Position numbers and translations under genes: made by a program. The notes beneath the pieces were generated by a model that was not told the DNA's origin, did no database searches, and saw only the letters and a program-made list of their open reading frames with translations. A stretch of 64,000 nucleotides of DNA from Lepiota brunneoincarnata (Eukaryota; Basidiomycota; Agaricomycetes; Agaricales; Agaricaceae): contig JAEBUN010000006.1 of the NCBI GenBank assembly GCA_023014365.1, positions 682,001 through 746,000 on the forward strand, read 5' to 3'. Within the stretch, counting starts at the first letter, position 1; every line of letters starts with the position of its first letter. Of this stretch, positions 21,451-33,002 are shown in pieces.

Positions 21451-22760
21451 CTACATATGCGTACTTGACGCCTCGTCAGTAATACCAGCAACCTGCACCT
21501 CGTGGACACTCTCCAGCCCAACTTCTCTTAGGATTTTACCAATTCCTTCTTTCTTGACCATTTCCAGTTCCTCATCACTCTTGACCAGCAGCATTCCAGC
21601 AAATCCGAGAGCATTAATGTTGATTTTATCACCAGACTCGAGGGCGTAGGTTTCATGATGACGCGGGATAAGATGAACATGTTCCAAGGTAATAATCGCA
21701 TTGTATGATGGTCTTCCAGCAGGATAGTCAGGCGAGTGTCGGATGGTGGAAACGACAAGATCCAGCAAGGACAGGAACGCGTTGGCTAATGTTCGCTCCA
21801 GCACTTCGTCGCTCTCAGACTGCAAATCTACCGGTAGTCTGAATATGTGGTTGGCGTATGGAAGCCTGGAAATTGTAAATGGCCTTGCTACATCGACCGT
21901 TTCGGGTCAGTTGGTTTCAAGCTGGGAGAAAGGGCTCGCTAACTGGGAGACTCTATATTGGTCGACCTGGCCAGACGTTCAATCGGCGGTTCAGGATCTG
22001 CTTCGTCAATGGGAAGAAATTGGATATGTTTATGCAGCTGGCTGGCACCGCTGTACTCTCCGCCTGCAAGAAAGTGAGTGCCTCATAGACTACTCGCTAT
22101 GGCAGAACTTACAGTTATAGAATGCAACGATTTTCCTGCCTGCCTTTCGTGCAGCTACCAAAAGTTTGTACGTCTGTACTAGATCAGGTGGAAGTAGAGG
22201 CGATGACTGCGACTTGTATTCTACAATGGGTTTGGATCAGCTTTCATCATACACTCAGAGCAGGTCCTGCCTTTGGAAACGAGCAAGAAGTGGTGGGGGA
22301 CAACAGAGAACTTGTTCAGCTATACCCAGCCGATCAGATAAACAGACACCAAAATCAAGATGAGAGACTCACAAGGACAATATATTCCTCGCCTGAGTCG
22401 TCATCCTTCAGTTCCCCGACAAACAAGTGTGCGTTGTACGGGGGCACGAACGGATCCAGCTTCCTTCCCTTCCCTTCTCCTGTTTGCGATCCCAGATCTA
22501 GATTCTGAGGAGTGGCAGGTAGGGATACAAGCTGTTGGGGCTTATTCCGAATCGTGGGACACACGCGAATCTGGAACTACAAGGGGGTGAGCAAATCAAT
22601 AGATATGAGCGATTGTGAGATGAAGGTGGCTCACGTCGACGTCGGTTTCCGGCTCGCGATGGGTAACTATTGTTGAGGGAAAGTACAATAGATCGCCACT
22701 TTCCCTCGCTTTCTCATATTTGGATGGGATCTGAGAGATGATATCGCTACTGGTAGACAT
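21451..22760 (-). CDS. APA2: Diadenosine tetraphosphate phosphorylase (ATP adenylyltransferase)
   Basis: Apa1/Apa2-type enzymes split Ap4A with phosphate to give ATP and ADP, and belong to the HIT-like superfamily. The start MSTSSDIISQIPSKYEKARE at ATG 22760 is followed by SGDLLYFPSTIVTHREPETDVD. The next exon reads FQIRVCPTIRNKP and then FVPPYNAHLFVGEL. The C-terminal exon (21825 downward) has YNAIITLEHVHLIPRHHETY, which carries the conserved His region, then INALGFAGMLLVKSDEELE and IGKILREVGLESVHE. The stop is at 21451-21453. At least five exons are separated by 50-60 nt introns. A 263-bp gap separates it from the membrane protein downstream. Confidence 0.85.
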
Positions 22761-23315
22761 AGCTGGCGATTCAGCGACGAGATGTTGTATCTAAATATAG
22801 ACAAACGCCATTCAACGCTTACCTCATTGCCATTATTCTTGTTTTAGGGTTTGTTATTGTTCTGTCTGAACGCCATTGTGCTCCAAGATCCGGACATTTG
22901 TCTTTGTGGGATGGGGCACGTCTGCTAGGCTCAATACAGGGGTATCGTATCGTGAAGAGCTCAATTCCCGGTGCGTGTATTTCAAGTAGAGTACTGTACA
23001 TACATAGCAGCTATAGACACAACACATGTACGGCTCAACATGACCAGACAACAGGGCGAGAAAGAACAGCATGATGAAAGTTGGAAAGTAGTACAGGTGT
23101 GTCAATAGCAGTGGGTGATTAAAAAGAATGAAATGTGGACTCGGTCCAAAAGAACGAAAACGGATGGTGTAAAACATGCTATTCCTCCCTCTCCTGCGTC
23201 AGACATGAGGCAGACAAGACACCTATAGCGAGGGACGATTGAACAGGGGCAGGATCAAGCTCAAGCCTGCCCCTCCCTTCCCCTGTTCGCTTTGGCTTCT
23301 GCCATCGTCTCCCCT
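22761..23315. other. Intergenic region between APA2 and the DUF7727-like gene
   Basis: About 550 bp hold the APA2 promoter and the 3' UTR of the upstream minus-strand gene. No open frame here shows conserved motifs. Nothing else is visible. Confidence 0.55.
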
Positions 23316-23924
23316 TTAACTACTGCGCGCGTGTAACATCCTACCGCTATCAATGACCAGATGGCGGAATTCGTTCCCTATTACCACCACATCATCAAAA
23401 CTCATCAATATCCGATGCAGTTGTACAGTACCCACCTGATAGAACAAAATCCCGAGGAAAACCTGGGACAGCAGTAGCATTATCCTAACGACCAGGTTGC
23501 GATAGATCGGCAGCTTTTTCATCAAGGGCAAAGGCCATTCCAGCGCAAGGATGAACGTGCCCAAAATCATAGCGAACATCTGGATTACCGGGACTTTGAC
23601 AATAAGCGTGATAAAGATGGCGGCGTTAGGTGAGGGTCTGAACATTGTATGGAAAGAGCAAGCCATTGTCAGACGTTTATTGTTGAGTGGTGTGGGGCAT
23701 CACGCACTGAATACCTCCAGGGTCACGCAAAGTGCCACCGACAAAGTCCCAGAAGAATTTGCGATAGAAGAGGCCCCAAAATCCTGCCCAGATGCCATCT
23801 AGAGGGAGCAGAGAGAGGGGGACGGAGTAAGCCAAAGTTCTAGCCAGGGCATGAAGAAGTGCTTACAAATGGTCGCTGTAATGGAGACAAAACGGGCATA
23901 CTCGTGCCAAATCAATTTGCCCAT
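23316..23924 (-). CDS. DUF7727-like small membrane protein
   Basis: This is a four-helix membrane protein of about 150-165 residues, in a family found across mushroom fungi with no assigned function. The start at ATG 23924 gives MGKLIWHEYARFVSITATI, the highly conserved N-terminus of the family. The next exon reads GIWAGFWGLFYRKFFWDF and VGGTLRDPGG. The third has SPNAAIFITLIVKVPVIQMF, ILGTFILALEWPLPLMK, and VVRIMLLLSQVFLGILFYQ. The C-terminal end is uncertain: the frame stays open to 23316, but family members usually end soon after LFYQ, so another splice may trim it. Two introns are clear (near 23800-23865 and 23640-23730). Confidence 0.7.
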
Positions 23925-24551
23925 TGTAACAATGAATGAGACGGGTTGTTGTTCTTGTTTGAGAAGGGTTCCAAAGGACAGATTTTTCGTGCGCGCAGAG
24001 AAGAGGAAAGGATGGGGAGAGCACAGCTCAGCTCTTGGAAACCAGTAGTCAATGTGGACAGCGGGAAGGCTTGCTTCGCAGGTGCGGTGATTGAGTAAGC
24101 ACCAGAGGAGAAAGAGCAGTAGAGAAGAAAAGAGCGCAGCTCTGGCTGGCAAAAGAAAGAGTAAGGAAAGGGGAGAAAAGGAGCTCTGGAAGAACGAAGA
24201 AGAGTGATGAGAAACGGTTACTAGTTATCACCCCATGGTCAATGACAGTTATCGGAGTTTGAACTGCCTCTGGTGGTGGTAGCAACCAACTCCTACCAGT
24301 CAGTCACGCATCACTCATCGTCACTCGAACAACATCCTATGGTGACGCCGCTGGGACGCTGGCGTGTAGTGTAGTTTATAACGTGCGCATGTACGGTGGG
24401 AGGGAGTGTGTATATGAGTCCGACTAATAAATTACTGTAGGGAGCCAATATTAAGAGTGGGCGGTCGCCGGCTTGGGCGTACCGGGCGACTCGAGTCCGT
24501 ATCCTGTGCGACAAGGATCAATGAACAAAATGATACCCCAAAATACCGGGT
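23925..24551. other. Intergenic region (5' leader of DUF7727-like gene)
   Basis: About 630 bp lie between two minus-strand genes. The part near 23925-24250 is rich in purines on the plus strand (pyrimidines on the coding strand), as often seen before fungal transcription starts. The rest should be the 3' UTR of the next gene. No gene is visible. Confidence 0.5.
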
Positions 24552-26342
24552 TCAACTCACTGTCACAACCACCGCGGGAATTGATCGAGCCGATGCGGGC
24601 ATCCGAGGAATACCTAGACGTGGCACACTGGGAACCAACGGATCTGATGATTCTGAAGGGGCCAGCCGAGGGTACCGCTCGTATGTATTGCTACTTGAGA
24701 ATTCTGAATCGCCATAATAGCTGGGAGCAATGGAAAGTCTTGACGATCGCTTTGGTTTTAACCTCACCGACGAGGGCGGGGGAAACGGAAACGCCGGGTT
24801 CTCGCCGCCAGCTGAAACAAAATTTCCCCGAACTTGCCCCGCCTCTATCATCCCCTGCATAGGTAAGATGGGCGTAACAGGAGAAATAGATTCCTTTGTA
24901 AAGTTCGACTCTTTCTGTCGCCGACGCCGCCTCAGCCAGAGAAATACGCCTACAAGGGTGAGAATCAGGGCCACTGCACCAGCCACTGACGCGCCCACAA
25001 TGATTCCTGTGCGACTGACTGAGTCGTGCCTACGGACCCGTCAATCACCGTCATATGGGGTTGGAATAAGTGCACACTGACTTTGATGAAAGGCTTGCCG
25101 AGGGAATAGGTGATCCATTTCCTGACGTACTACCATTATTTGCAGCGGTTGAGCCCTGCGCCGCCGAGTAAACAACGAATGAGTCAACATCGACAAATGG
25201 ACCTGTGTTAGGATTCTGTGCCTTCGAGACGGTCAGAGTGTGTTGTCCATTATCGAGACCATCTGCCCAATACTGTGAATTATTCAGCTGACTCGGTTCT
25301 AAATGGGTTTTGCCATTCGCCCACCAATAACACCTAGCGAACAGTGTCAATCATCACTGACACACCAGTATGGTGCATGCACTCACTTGCGACCTGACCG
25401 CAAAGACATGGTTTCCAGATCCACTTGGCATTGTCACCGTCTTGCCATCGATTGAGATGGAGAGATCAGCATGGTCGGGGGATACTGTACCATAAATCCC
25501 GACTGCATTCCCCGTAAACTGTAGGGTGGCAGCAGCATCAGGTGCTTGGGAAAAACTGAGGGAACCTGGTCAGTACTATGTTGGCCCGGTTTACTGCTCA
25601 AACACCGCACTGGAGAGTATTGTCCTGGAACTCAGGTCTGGAATTTATGTTCCATGCAGAAGCGGAGGGAAGGTAGGTAATTCGTGAGTCGGAGTCGTCA
25701 TAGGTCGTAACACTAGGGGTTGAGCTACAAACGGTTTCTCATCAAGTACAGTTTGAGATTTTCCTGAGCAAGACGCACCCGGCAGAGCCCACTTGTGGGT
25801 GAAATGAAATTGCGTCAATATCAATCAGACTTGCTCCAGTATTGGTCAGAACTACAGTATGAACGTCATTCGAAAGGCCGGAAACGGTGGCGAGAGAATT
25901 GTTGATAGGGGAGGGCCCAGGAGCGGGGTTGCCATTGAACAGTTGCTGTCCATCGACCGCGATAGAAAAAGGACCGTAACCAGGCCTGCGGCCTCCAGTG
26001 ATCGTAAATCCAGTGCCTGTGAGCATTGAGCAGCCGGGAAATCACCACAATGGGGCCGATAGCGCACCTCGGAATTGGAATGTAGCAGTCGCGCCCTGGG
26101 TAGAAGTAGCGTGATACGAGCCGCCAGAATATGACTATTTTCCTCGTCGCTGAGCCCTTCATTTAGTTGAATGACAGCGAGACACGTACAGAAGCAAGTG
26201 AATCTGTGGTCTGAGCGTCCTGCCATGCACCCTCCGGAGCATACCGAATCATAGGAGAACAATCCTCCACTAGGAAAAATTTCATGCCTAGGTAAGAACT
26301 ACAAGGACCATGGCACTCACCCAGGATAGCCTGTGTCGCCAT
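24552..26342 (-). CDS. Single-pass membrane protein with two lectin-like extracellular domains
   Basis: This matches a common but uncharacterised mushroom surface-protein layout. A short start exon (MATQAILG, ATG 26342) joins to MKFFLVEDCSPMIRYAPEGA. The first beta-sandwich-like repeat has SYSGGSYHATSTQGATATFQ, FRGTGFTITGGRRPGYGPF, SIAVDG and DVHTVVLTNTGASLIDIDA. A second repeat reads AATLQFTGNAVGIYGTVSP, LSISIDGKTVTMPSG, then GQHTLTVSKAQNPNTGPFVD and VDSFVVYSA. A Ser/Gly linker leads to one transmembrane helix (GASVAGAVALILTLVGVFLW) and LRRRRRQK, so the tail faces the cytoplasm. The tail holds SSRLSIAPSYYGDSEFSS and ends at 24552. About seven exons. Both repeats resemble the galactose-binding-like jelly roll; ligand unknown. 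Confidence 0.68.
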
Positions 26343-26791
26343 CTAGGCTAGACTATTCGAAACGAAGTAGAAAAAAAAAGGGGGAACGAAACGAAAAAGA
26401 GAAGAACGAATAGACAGCCTCAAGCTGTGGGGACCAGCTCTTGATAGAAGAGAAGCGACTGCTGAATAGTCAACGACAGTCAACCCGCAACTGTGGCACT
26501 CCCGTACGATGACATGGGACATGGGATTGGATGCCAACCATCAATGATTGCAGCTTAGACGCTCTGTCTGCTTAACCCTAGGCCTGAGGCTTGATCAAGT
26601 CGGCTGTGCATCTGGGGGAACATATAATGGTCGGAGAGAATGCTGTGAAAGATGCTGGGACATTGGGCGGTGTTCGTGGCTTGCGTGCAACGGACGGGGA
26701 TATATTCGGTTCAGGGGCACACGGTTAATTACTGACTGTAATCCGAGCGCTCCGAGTTTGGACCACCACACACCACCTCTCGTATCACAGC
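26343..26791. promoter_or_regulatory. Divergent promoter region
   Basis: This 449-bp gap separates the start codons of the lectin-like membrane protein (minus) and the HicA-domain gene (plus), so both promoters should lie here. A purine-rich tract at 26368-26412 is a pyrimidine tract on the minus coding strand. I see no third gene. Confidence 0.5.
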
Positions 26792-29700
26792 ATGGCATCA
26801 AAGCCAAAGCTCAAGTCAACTACAAAACACCCATTGAAGGATCTCATCAAAGTCGGACCGCGAGAGGTCTTTGCGAATGGCAAAAAATCAACCAAAGCCG
26901 AAGACGTGAAACCCACCACCTCCCGCGCCCTTGTCCTGCGCAATGGAAAGTATGACATCCAGGGTACCGGCGAGCTCTTCTTGATGTCGAGAATCAGTGG
27001 AAGGGAAAAGCTTGACCTACTCGCAGGCACGTACCCCAGGTGGTGTCATTGGTACCTAGTTCCTTATATCATAGTTGCATAGAGGACCTAATTGAGAAAT
27101 CGAGCAAAGCTATCTCTGCTCCGTTCGACATCCAGAAGTGTCTCCGGATTGCGGAATCTCAGCATGACGGTGAATGGTTTCTTACTTGCGCTCCTGGATC
27201 GCACCACTGAATCCTTCCCCCAGTCTTTGTAGGCGACATATGGAATCTTCACGACCACGAAATATTCCATAACCAAATCGAGGCCGAGGTCGAAGCCCGT
27301 ACCCGCAATGACCCAAAGAAACCGGACCCTAAAAAGAATCCTAGTTACATCGCCAAGGTCATCATCACGAGGTCCGCTCGACCTCCACAGCCCTCGAGTA
27401 AGCATTGACGCCGACTAGGATCCACAACACATATATGTTAGCGTCGGCATGGAAATTTGTTAGGGACGCTCTCTACGAACTTGCCAATCGAGGAACGACG
27501 AACAAGAATGTCAAAGCAGTGCTCAAGAATGATCTGAAAATGAGAAGTCTTTACTTAGCGCTGTTCCATATGGTCGGACTAATGGTTGATATGAGCCAAA
27601 ACAAGTTCTCTATCTTGGCTTTGAATTCTCGTGCGTTCCTTGGGTTTGCCAAACCAAAGCTTTCTGACCTCGATCGAGTTACTAGCCCACTATGCAAAGT
27701 ACTTTAAAGAGAAACAAAGTGACGAGCCAACCGATGGACCAGAGATCGTGTTCGACCACAGCGAACTAAGAGAGGCTGCAATGTCATTCATCGATTCCAT
27801 CATCATCGAACTTTGCTTCCCCAGGGCCCCGTACCCGAAGTTTATCCTCTATCAGATCCTCCACGACGCCGCAGAAGAATCATCCAAGGACACCAAGCGG
27901 TTCTCTCAGCTCATGTGGGACGCCGTTGGTGATCTATCAGTAAGTTCCAGGAGTATAGCTCAGAAATCCCTGACTTGACGGCGAGGAAGGAATGCGTTGA
28001 GTTGTACCAATTACTCGAAGGTCCCTTACTAGCACCCGACACCAAAGAGTGGAAAGGTGATGCTCGGCAGATGCCACAGGAGTTTGAACTTTGGCTGGAC
28101 AATCAAATGCTCTCGTTGACGGCGTCCGAAGAAATCGCTAATTTCAAGGACCTCGTTTACCCCTTGAGCAGGACTACGAAGAAAGTCGTGTTGGATAACA
28201 TGTGGGCGCGGATTGACTCAGTAAGTTTCAGTCGCTATAAGCTTTTAGTTAATTTGATGTCTGTGGTCAGAACTATTTGAGGATCACTGGAAAAAACGTT
28301 GACGATCTCTGGCAACTCAGAGGGGTCTTAGAAAAAGCACCTCAATGGACTAGCTTCTACGCTCCCGATATCCTAGGAGGCCTCTACAACTCCGATGCCG
28401 AAGAAAACCGACCAAATCTTCTCCCGACAAAAGTCAAGGGAAAAACAAGGAGGCAGCTCGCGATCACGGCTGGTTCGGGAGAAGAATCTGACTTCGCCGA
28501 TATGCCAGGCTTGCAGACCGTTTCCAATTCATCTGAAGATTATAGTTCAGAAGATTCGGATTCGGAGGCTGACTTGGCGAGTAATAGTGGGGACGAGAGT
28601 GGATATGACACAGAAGAAGAGGACGAAATCAGGGAGCTGTTGAGGGAAGCCATGGATGTTGCGCACGAAGCGGACTGGTTCAATACGACCCCAGCTCCAT
28701 CTGAAATTGACCCCATGAAGATAGCGGATGAACGAGGTAGCAATCCGTTCCTCAAGCTTTTAGGCTCTTTGCGAGGTCAGTGGAAATTTATTTTTTTCTA
28801 GAACCCAATAGTGGTGATTTATTCATCAGGGCGTTTGTTCAACCCGAATCCGAAGTTAAAGATTCCCGGGGCCCATAGTCATGCAAAGGCATCCCAAGTG
28901 ACGAAAGGTATGTCCTATCGAAGAAAGGATGAGTTCCCTCACTACAACTAGAACAGGTGCACTGCAAAGCCAGAAAGCGACTGTCGAGGAGGTGACCGAC
29001 GAAGAGGAACCGCATACGACTGCAAAGAAGAAAAAAAGGAAGCCCAAGAAGAAGAAGAAGCCAACGAATAATACAGGGACACAACCACTCGATAGCAATC
29101 AAGGACCTCCAACCCCGGCACCCGCAACGCGAGATGCTCAGCAAGACCCAACGCCCTCCCGTACTCCCCCTGCACAGACCGCCTCTCCAGTATCGGTCAA
29201 ACTGCCGCAGAAAACCTCAGCACCTGCAATGGCACCCAAAGCGAAAGTAGCAGCACCAACGGCGTCGACCACATCACTACCAACGTTTGAGACGACGGCA
29301 GGCTATGCCCAATCTGCGCGTACATACTTGAACACACTCGAGCCTCATAGAGTCAAATCCAAGACCCGGAGCGACCAAGCATCCATTTTTTCGAATGATG
29401 ACAAACCGAAGGCTGGGGGTGGTTTCATGTCTAAGTTCGGGTTCGGCGGGAGGTTAGTAATGGAAGAAGAGCAGAAGGTTGCTCGCCGGAGCTGGTTTTC
29501 GAAATTGTCGAATAGGGCGGAGGGGTTGATGCACCATTTATTGCATACATCGGAAGATGTCAAGCAAGGGCATAGCGGCATGAGATGGGACGATTTTGTG
29601 AAGGTATGGCTCCCACCTGCCTGACTGTTGGCCCCCGGCTTGATCGTCTTGCAGCTCATGACAGAGATGGGATTCAGCTATGACCCCACCACGGCTGGCT

Positions 29701-30018
29701 CCAGTGTACGCTTTGACCCTCCTGGAAAGGATGATCACGTAGGCCCTACTGCTTGATGCATCAGGATGCCGTTTCTCATTTGTTTTCGTTAGCCTATTAG
29801 CTTCCACAAACGTGGGTCATGTGTGTATGTTCTCAAAATATGACAGCTGATTTGTTATTGCAGCACATCCAAAGCCGTACATCGAGGCATGGAAGTTAAG
29901 AGGTATGGCAAAGCGCCTGAAGAAGCACTATGGCTGGGATCCAGAGACCTTTATGAATCGTGCCCAAACTTTTACTTCTGAGCCAGAGAGGGATGGAGGC
30001 GACGAGTCTCATGAGTGA
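26792..30018 (+). CDS. Large uncharacterised protein with C-terminal HicA-like domain
   Basis: This is a fungal protein of unknown function, roughly 800-850 residues. The N-terminus (MASKPKLKSTTKHPLKDLI) and about 450 following residues are mostly helical with no family I can name (AWKFVRDALYELANRG, EGPLLAPDTKEWKGDAR). An acidic Ser-rich stretch follows (28530-28640), then the lysine cluster KKKKRKPKKKKKP near 29026, a likely nuclear localisation signal, and a Pro/Thr-rich linker. The last 90 or so residues read MRWDDFVKLMTEMGFSYDP, AGSSVRFDPPGKDDHPISFH and KPHPKPYIEAWKLRGMAKRL, resembling the dsRBD-like HicA fold. The usual catalytic His after GS is Ser here. The domain is built from four exons (29580-29603, 29655-29738 and two after 29790). 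The stop is at 30016-30018, 114 bp from convergent REC114. Confidence 0.72.
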
Positions 30019-30132
30019 TGGAGCGCCACGGACTACTTGGTGTGTTCAAATGGACCAATATCATGAGCAACTTTTACAAGGCTTTTGATCCTCCAAAGTT
30101 GATTAAGTCGTTTAAGCTAATGGAATCAGCTT

Positions 30133-31370
30133 TCACAAATATTTGAATAAGCGATCACGCACCAAAGGAATGAACCCGTCCTCGCGGATGACGTCACCCA
30201 CAATAAGTTCTAGGTGTTCCGGTGGCAGGTCGTAGATTGAGGTTGCCTCCTTAAGAGCAGAGAAAATCGGGTGGGATGGTTCCATGTGTCCAGCCTGGCT
30301 GGAGGTAGGGCTCTCCACAGCGGTGGGCTGGTTTGCGTTGTTTGGCATGGTGGCCACGACTTGCGAAGAACCTGGGGGAATGCAGGGCTGGCTAGAGTTG
30401 TTGGTTTGCTGAACAGACTGCTGGACGGAGGCAATATGAGTATCGTGGACACTAACTTCACTTCCTTGGATCTGGGGTGTGAATGTCCTGGAAGAAAGCT
30501 GCGAGGGAGCTGATGAAGGGGGCATAGGAAGCCATCCTAATGCCTCAGGTACATTGCTTGCATACGTTGGATTCTTGTGACTGTCGGTGAGCGCTGCGGC
30601 TTGTGGAGGTCGACTATCCGAAGGAGCGGACCCTAGCATGGTTTGAGATTCCTCTCGCGTTTGCCAGTGTCCTCCGTGCTGTAAGTACTGGGCGGGAAAG
30701 TTACCGAGACCTGGGTTTGCGATCCCATCCTTCTGTCGCAGCCGGTTTGGTTGGTCTGGGCTCATCCTACACGGACAAACGGTTCGTATCGAGCTGATAA
30801 ATGCGTTGGCATCGTGTTCAGTAGCGAAGGATACTTGAAACCTGCGAAACACCTGCGGAACAAGTAAATTGTTAGTTGTCAGGTGTCATGGGATGTCAGT
30901 GGAAGTATGTAGATACAGTAGAGTTGGCCTCATCAAGAGGATGAAGATACCGCATGCCAATGGTGGTATCTCTGTAGACAGCTTTCAACGGAATGTTCAT
31001 GGGTGCGCCCTGATGTAGTGGGAGAGTCGAAAAGATTAGAAGGTCTAAGTCTTCCTGTTCATGCCGAGCAGTTGAGTTCAGTAACGGGGAATGCCAAGGG
31101 ACCTTGGCATCGGTGACTTGCAAGTATAATTTCCGCACTGTTATTTACTGTTGCAATGGCGGCTCCGTTTTGAATTGTCCAAACGACCCTAAGCCGAACA
31201 CTCAGCAGCTCAGCATTGCCATTCTTGGTGACGTCCAGTATAAGTCGGATGGTGGGATTAGTAAAATGCTGCCATTCATTATTCGACGTGCTTTGCGATC
31301 GAGTAATGGGGTAGGACCTTGAGTATTTAAAGAGGGAATATATCGCGGTTGCGGTGGTTGTATGCGCCAT
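30133..31370 (-). CDS. REC114: Meiotic recombination protein Rec114
   Basis: Rec114 acts with Mei4 and Mer2 on chromosome axes to activate Spo11 for meiotic double-strand breaks. The start MAHTTTATAIYSLFKYSRSY (ATG 31370) leads to WQHFTNPTIRLILDVTKNG and LRVVWTIQNGAAIAT, then across an intron (GTAAAT donor) to EDLDLLIFSTLPLHQGAPM and LKAVYRDTTIGMRYL. The third exon has FRRFQVSFATEHDANAFIS and IRTVCPCR, the best-conserved Rec114 signature in the PH-like fold. A long disordered Ser/Gln/Pro linker follows. The C-terminal helix IYDLPPEHLELIVGDVIRED matches the segment that trimerises and binds Mei4. The stop is at 30133. The assignment rests on these motifs and on the two-ended layout. Confidence 0.78.
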
Positions 31371-31979
31371 GACTGTTTGTCACCTGCAATTGAGGGCGCT
31401 AGGGCAACAACGCAATGCTCGGCGTTCACCGGCCTCCCAGATACGCCTATCGTTTAATTTTTATATCATCTCTTTATCAACGACCGTCATTCTCGCAGTC
31501 AAAGTTTGCCTTGAAACCACAGCATAGGACGAGCAATAGAAATTCGCCAAAGGCCGAGCATATTTTCCGCTGGGGCCCAGTATTTGGTCTTCGGGTCGCA
31601 GCCAAAAAATGGCCGAGTGTCGAGGCGTGCCATATCACATGACCTTTACCAAGAACTTGACAATAGCGTTGCCCTGTCAAGCAATGGGACATTGTTTTCT
31701 GCGGGAAACATCCGAGCGCAGCAAGCTGGCTGGGAAGGAGCTGTCTGGACACATACTCGGATGTACATTATTTCCTGGAGGGGAGCATCCATAGGTTTAG
31801 GTCATGTGACTGACCAAACATTAAATATGGCTAATGATCGTTTCCAGCTCACAGCCTACTCTCATCGCTCACCATACGCGCAGGTCGTACACTCCATACA
31901 AACTACCTGCCCCATGGCAGGCCATCGCAATAGTTCTAGATTTCCGGGGAAGCTTACCTCGGGGATTGCAAAAGCCATT
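31371..31979. promoter_or_regulatory. Divergent promoter region of REC114 and the VanZ-like gene
   Basis: About 600 bp lie between the divergent starts. An open frame runs through part of it into the VanZ-like gene, but with no family similarity. I see no separate gene. Confidence 0.5.
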
Positions 31980-32944
31980 ATGAAGTCCTACAGTTTCCAC
32001 ATACCCCATTATGATTTGCCGCTTCGTCTTCGGCCAGTTGCGTGCTCCCTGCTCCCTGTCCCTTCTCATGTTGACGGGTCTTGTCATAAAATGCAGTGGT
32101 TTATTGTGTTTACGTGTGCTATCATGGTCCTCCTGGCCTTCCTTGGATTCACAAACTTCTCGCGAGCTTTGCCCCTCAACGATAAACTCTTGCATTTCTT
32201 ATGCTTCTGCCTGGCGACAGGGGTGTTCTATTTCATTGTTGATGTCGAGGAGTAGGCTACATTACTACCCCTCTATTCTCGACTTGCTTAACATCAACTA
32301 TAGGAGTGCACGAAGAGTATGGTTCTGGCGATACTTCGGGCTGATTTTCACCTTCTTCACCTGTTTCCTCTGTGGTGGAATCATGAGTGAATTCGTCCAG
32401 TCCCTTCTCCCGGTATGTTGTCGAGTTCTGTCGGCTCTTCTTTCATCCTGACAATCACCTAGTACAAGGAGTTCCAAATTGGTGATGTTATAGTATATCC
32501 TGTCCTTGCTTTCGCGCCATTCCCGTCACTAACTGATACTTCCAGGCTAACCTCCTAGGCTCAAGCCTTGGCATTGTGATCTCCTACCATCTTGAAAAAT
32601 ATTATCGCCACCGCCGCGAAATTGCCCGGCTTTACCGCCCATTGAACAGCGATTCGTTATCCGACTTCGAAGATGACCTCGATTCTTTTGGCACACAGCT
32701 CCTCCCAACGCATCACACCAGTACTCTACCACTTGGCGTCAACGGAGGAGGGGCGGGGAAAGGGAAAGATGCAAAAAAGGGCCGTGTTCGATTTGCTGAC
32801 ACATCAATAGAGAGGGAGGAGTTGTTTGAGATTGGTGAGGAGAGTGAGGATGAGAATGAGGAAGTTTCGTTGCGTAGAGAAACCCATGGACAAGGACAGC
32901 CTAAGCAGGCAGTGTTATCTAGCCCGCACTCGGATGATTTCTAG
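31980..32944 (+). CDS. VanZ-like integral membrane protein
   Basis: This is a multi-pass membrane protein of the VanZ-like superfamily; the role in fungi is unknown. The start ATG 31980 gives MKSYSFHIPHYDLPLRLRP, which splices over 32037-32096 to WFIVFTCAIMVLLAFLGF, the first helix. VanZ motifs follow: LNDKLLHFLCFCLATGVFYF, then WFWRYFGLIFTFFTCFLCG, MSEFVQSLLP, YKEFQIGDVIANLLGSSLG and IVISYHLEKYY. These correspond to the family's conserved His/Glu/Asp-containing helix ends (DKxxHF, SEFxQ, GDxxANxxG). The long hydrophilic C-terminus is cytoplasmic (REIARLYRPLNSDSLSDFED and acidic tail). The stop is at 32942-32944. Four introns, all canonical. It converges on the Mmc1-like gene only 58 bp away. 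Confidence 0.83.
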
Positions 32945-33002
32945 TGTTCTAATATGTATCATTATGTATTTTTTGGGGGAAGGGGTTAATAGACTTGAGT
33001 TT

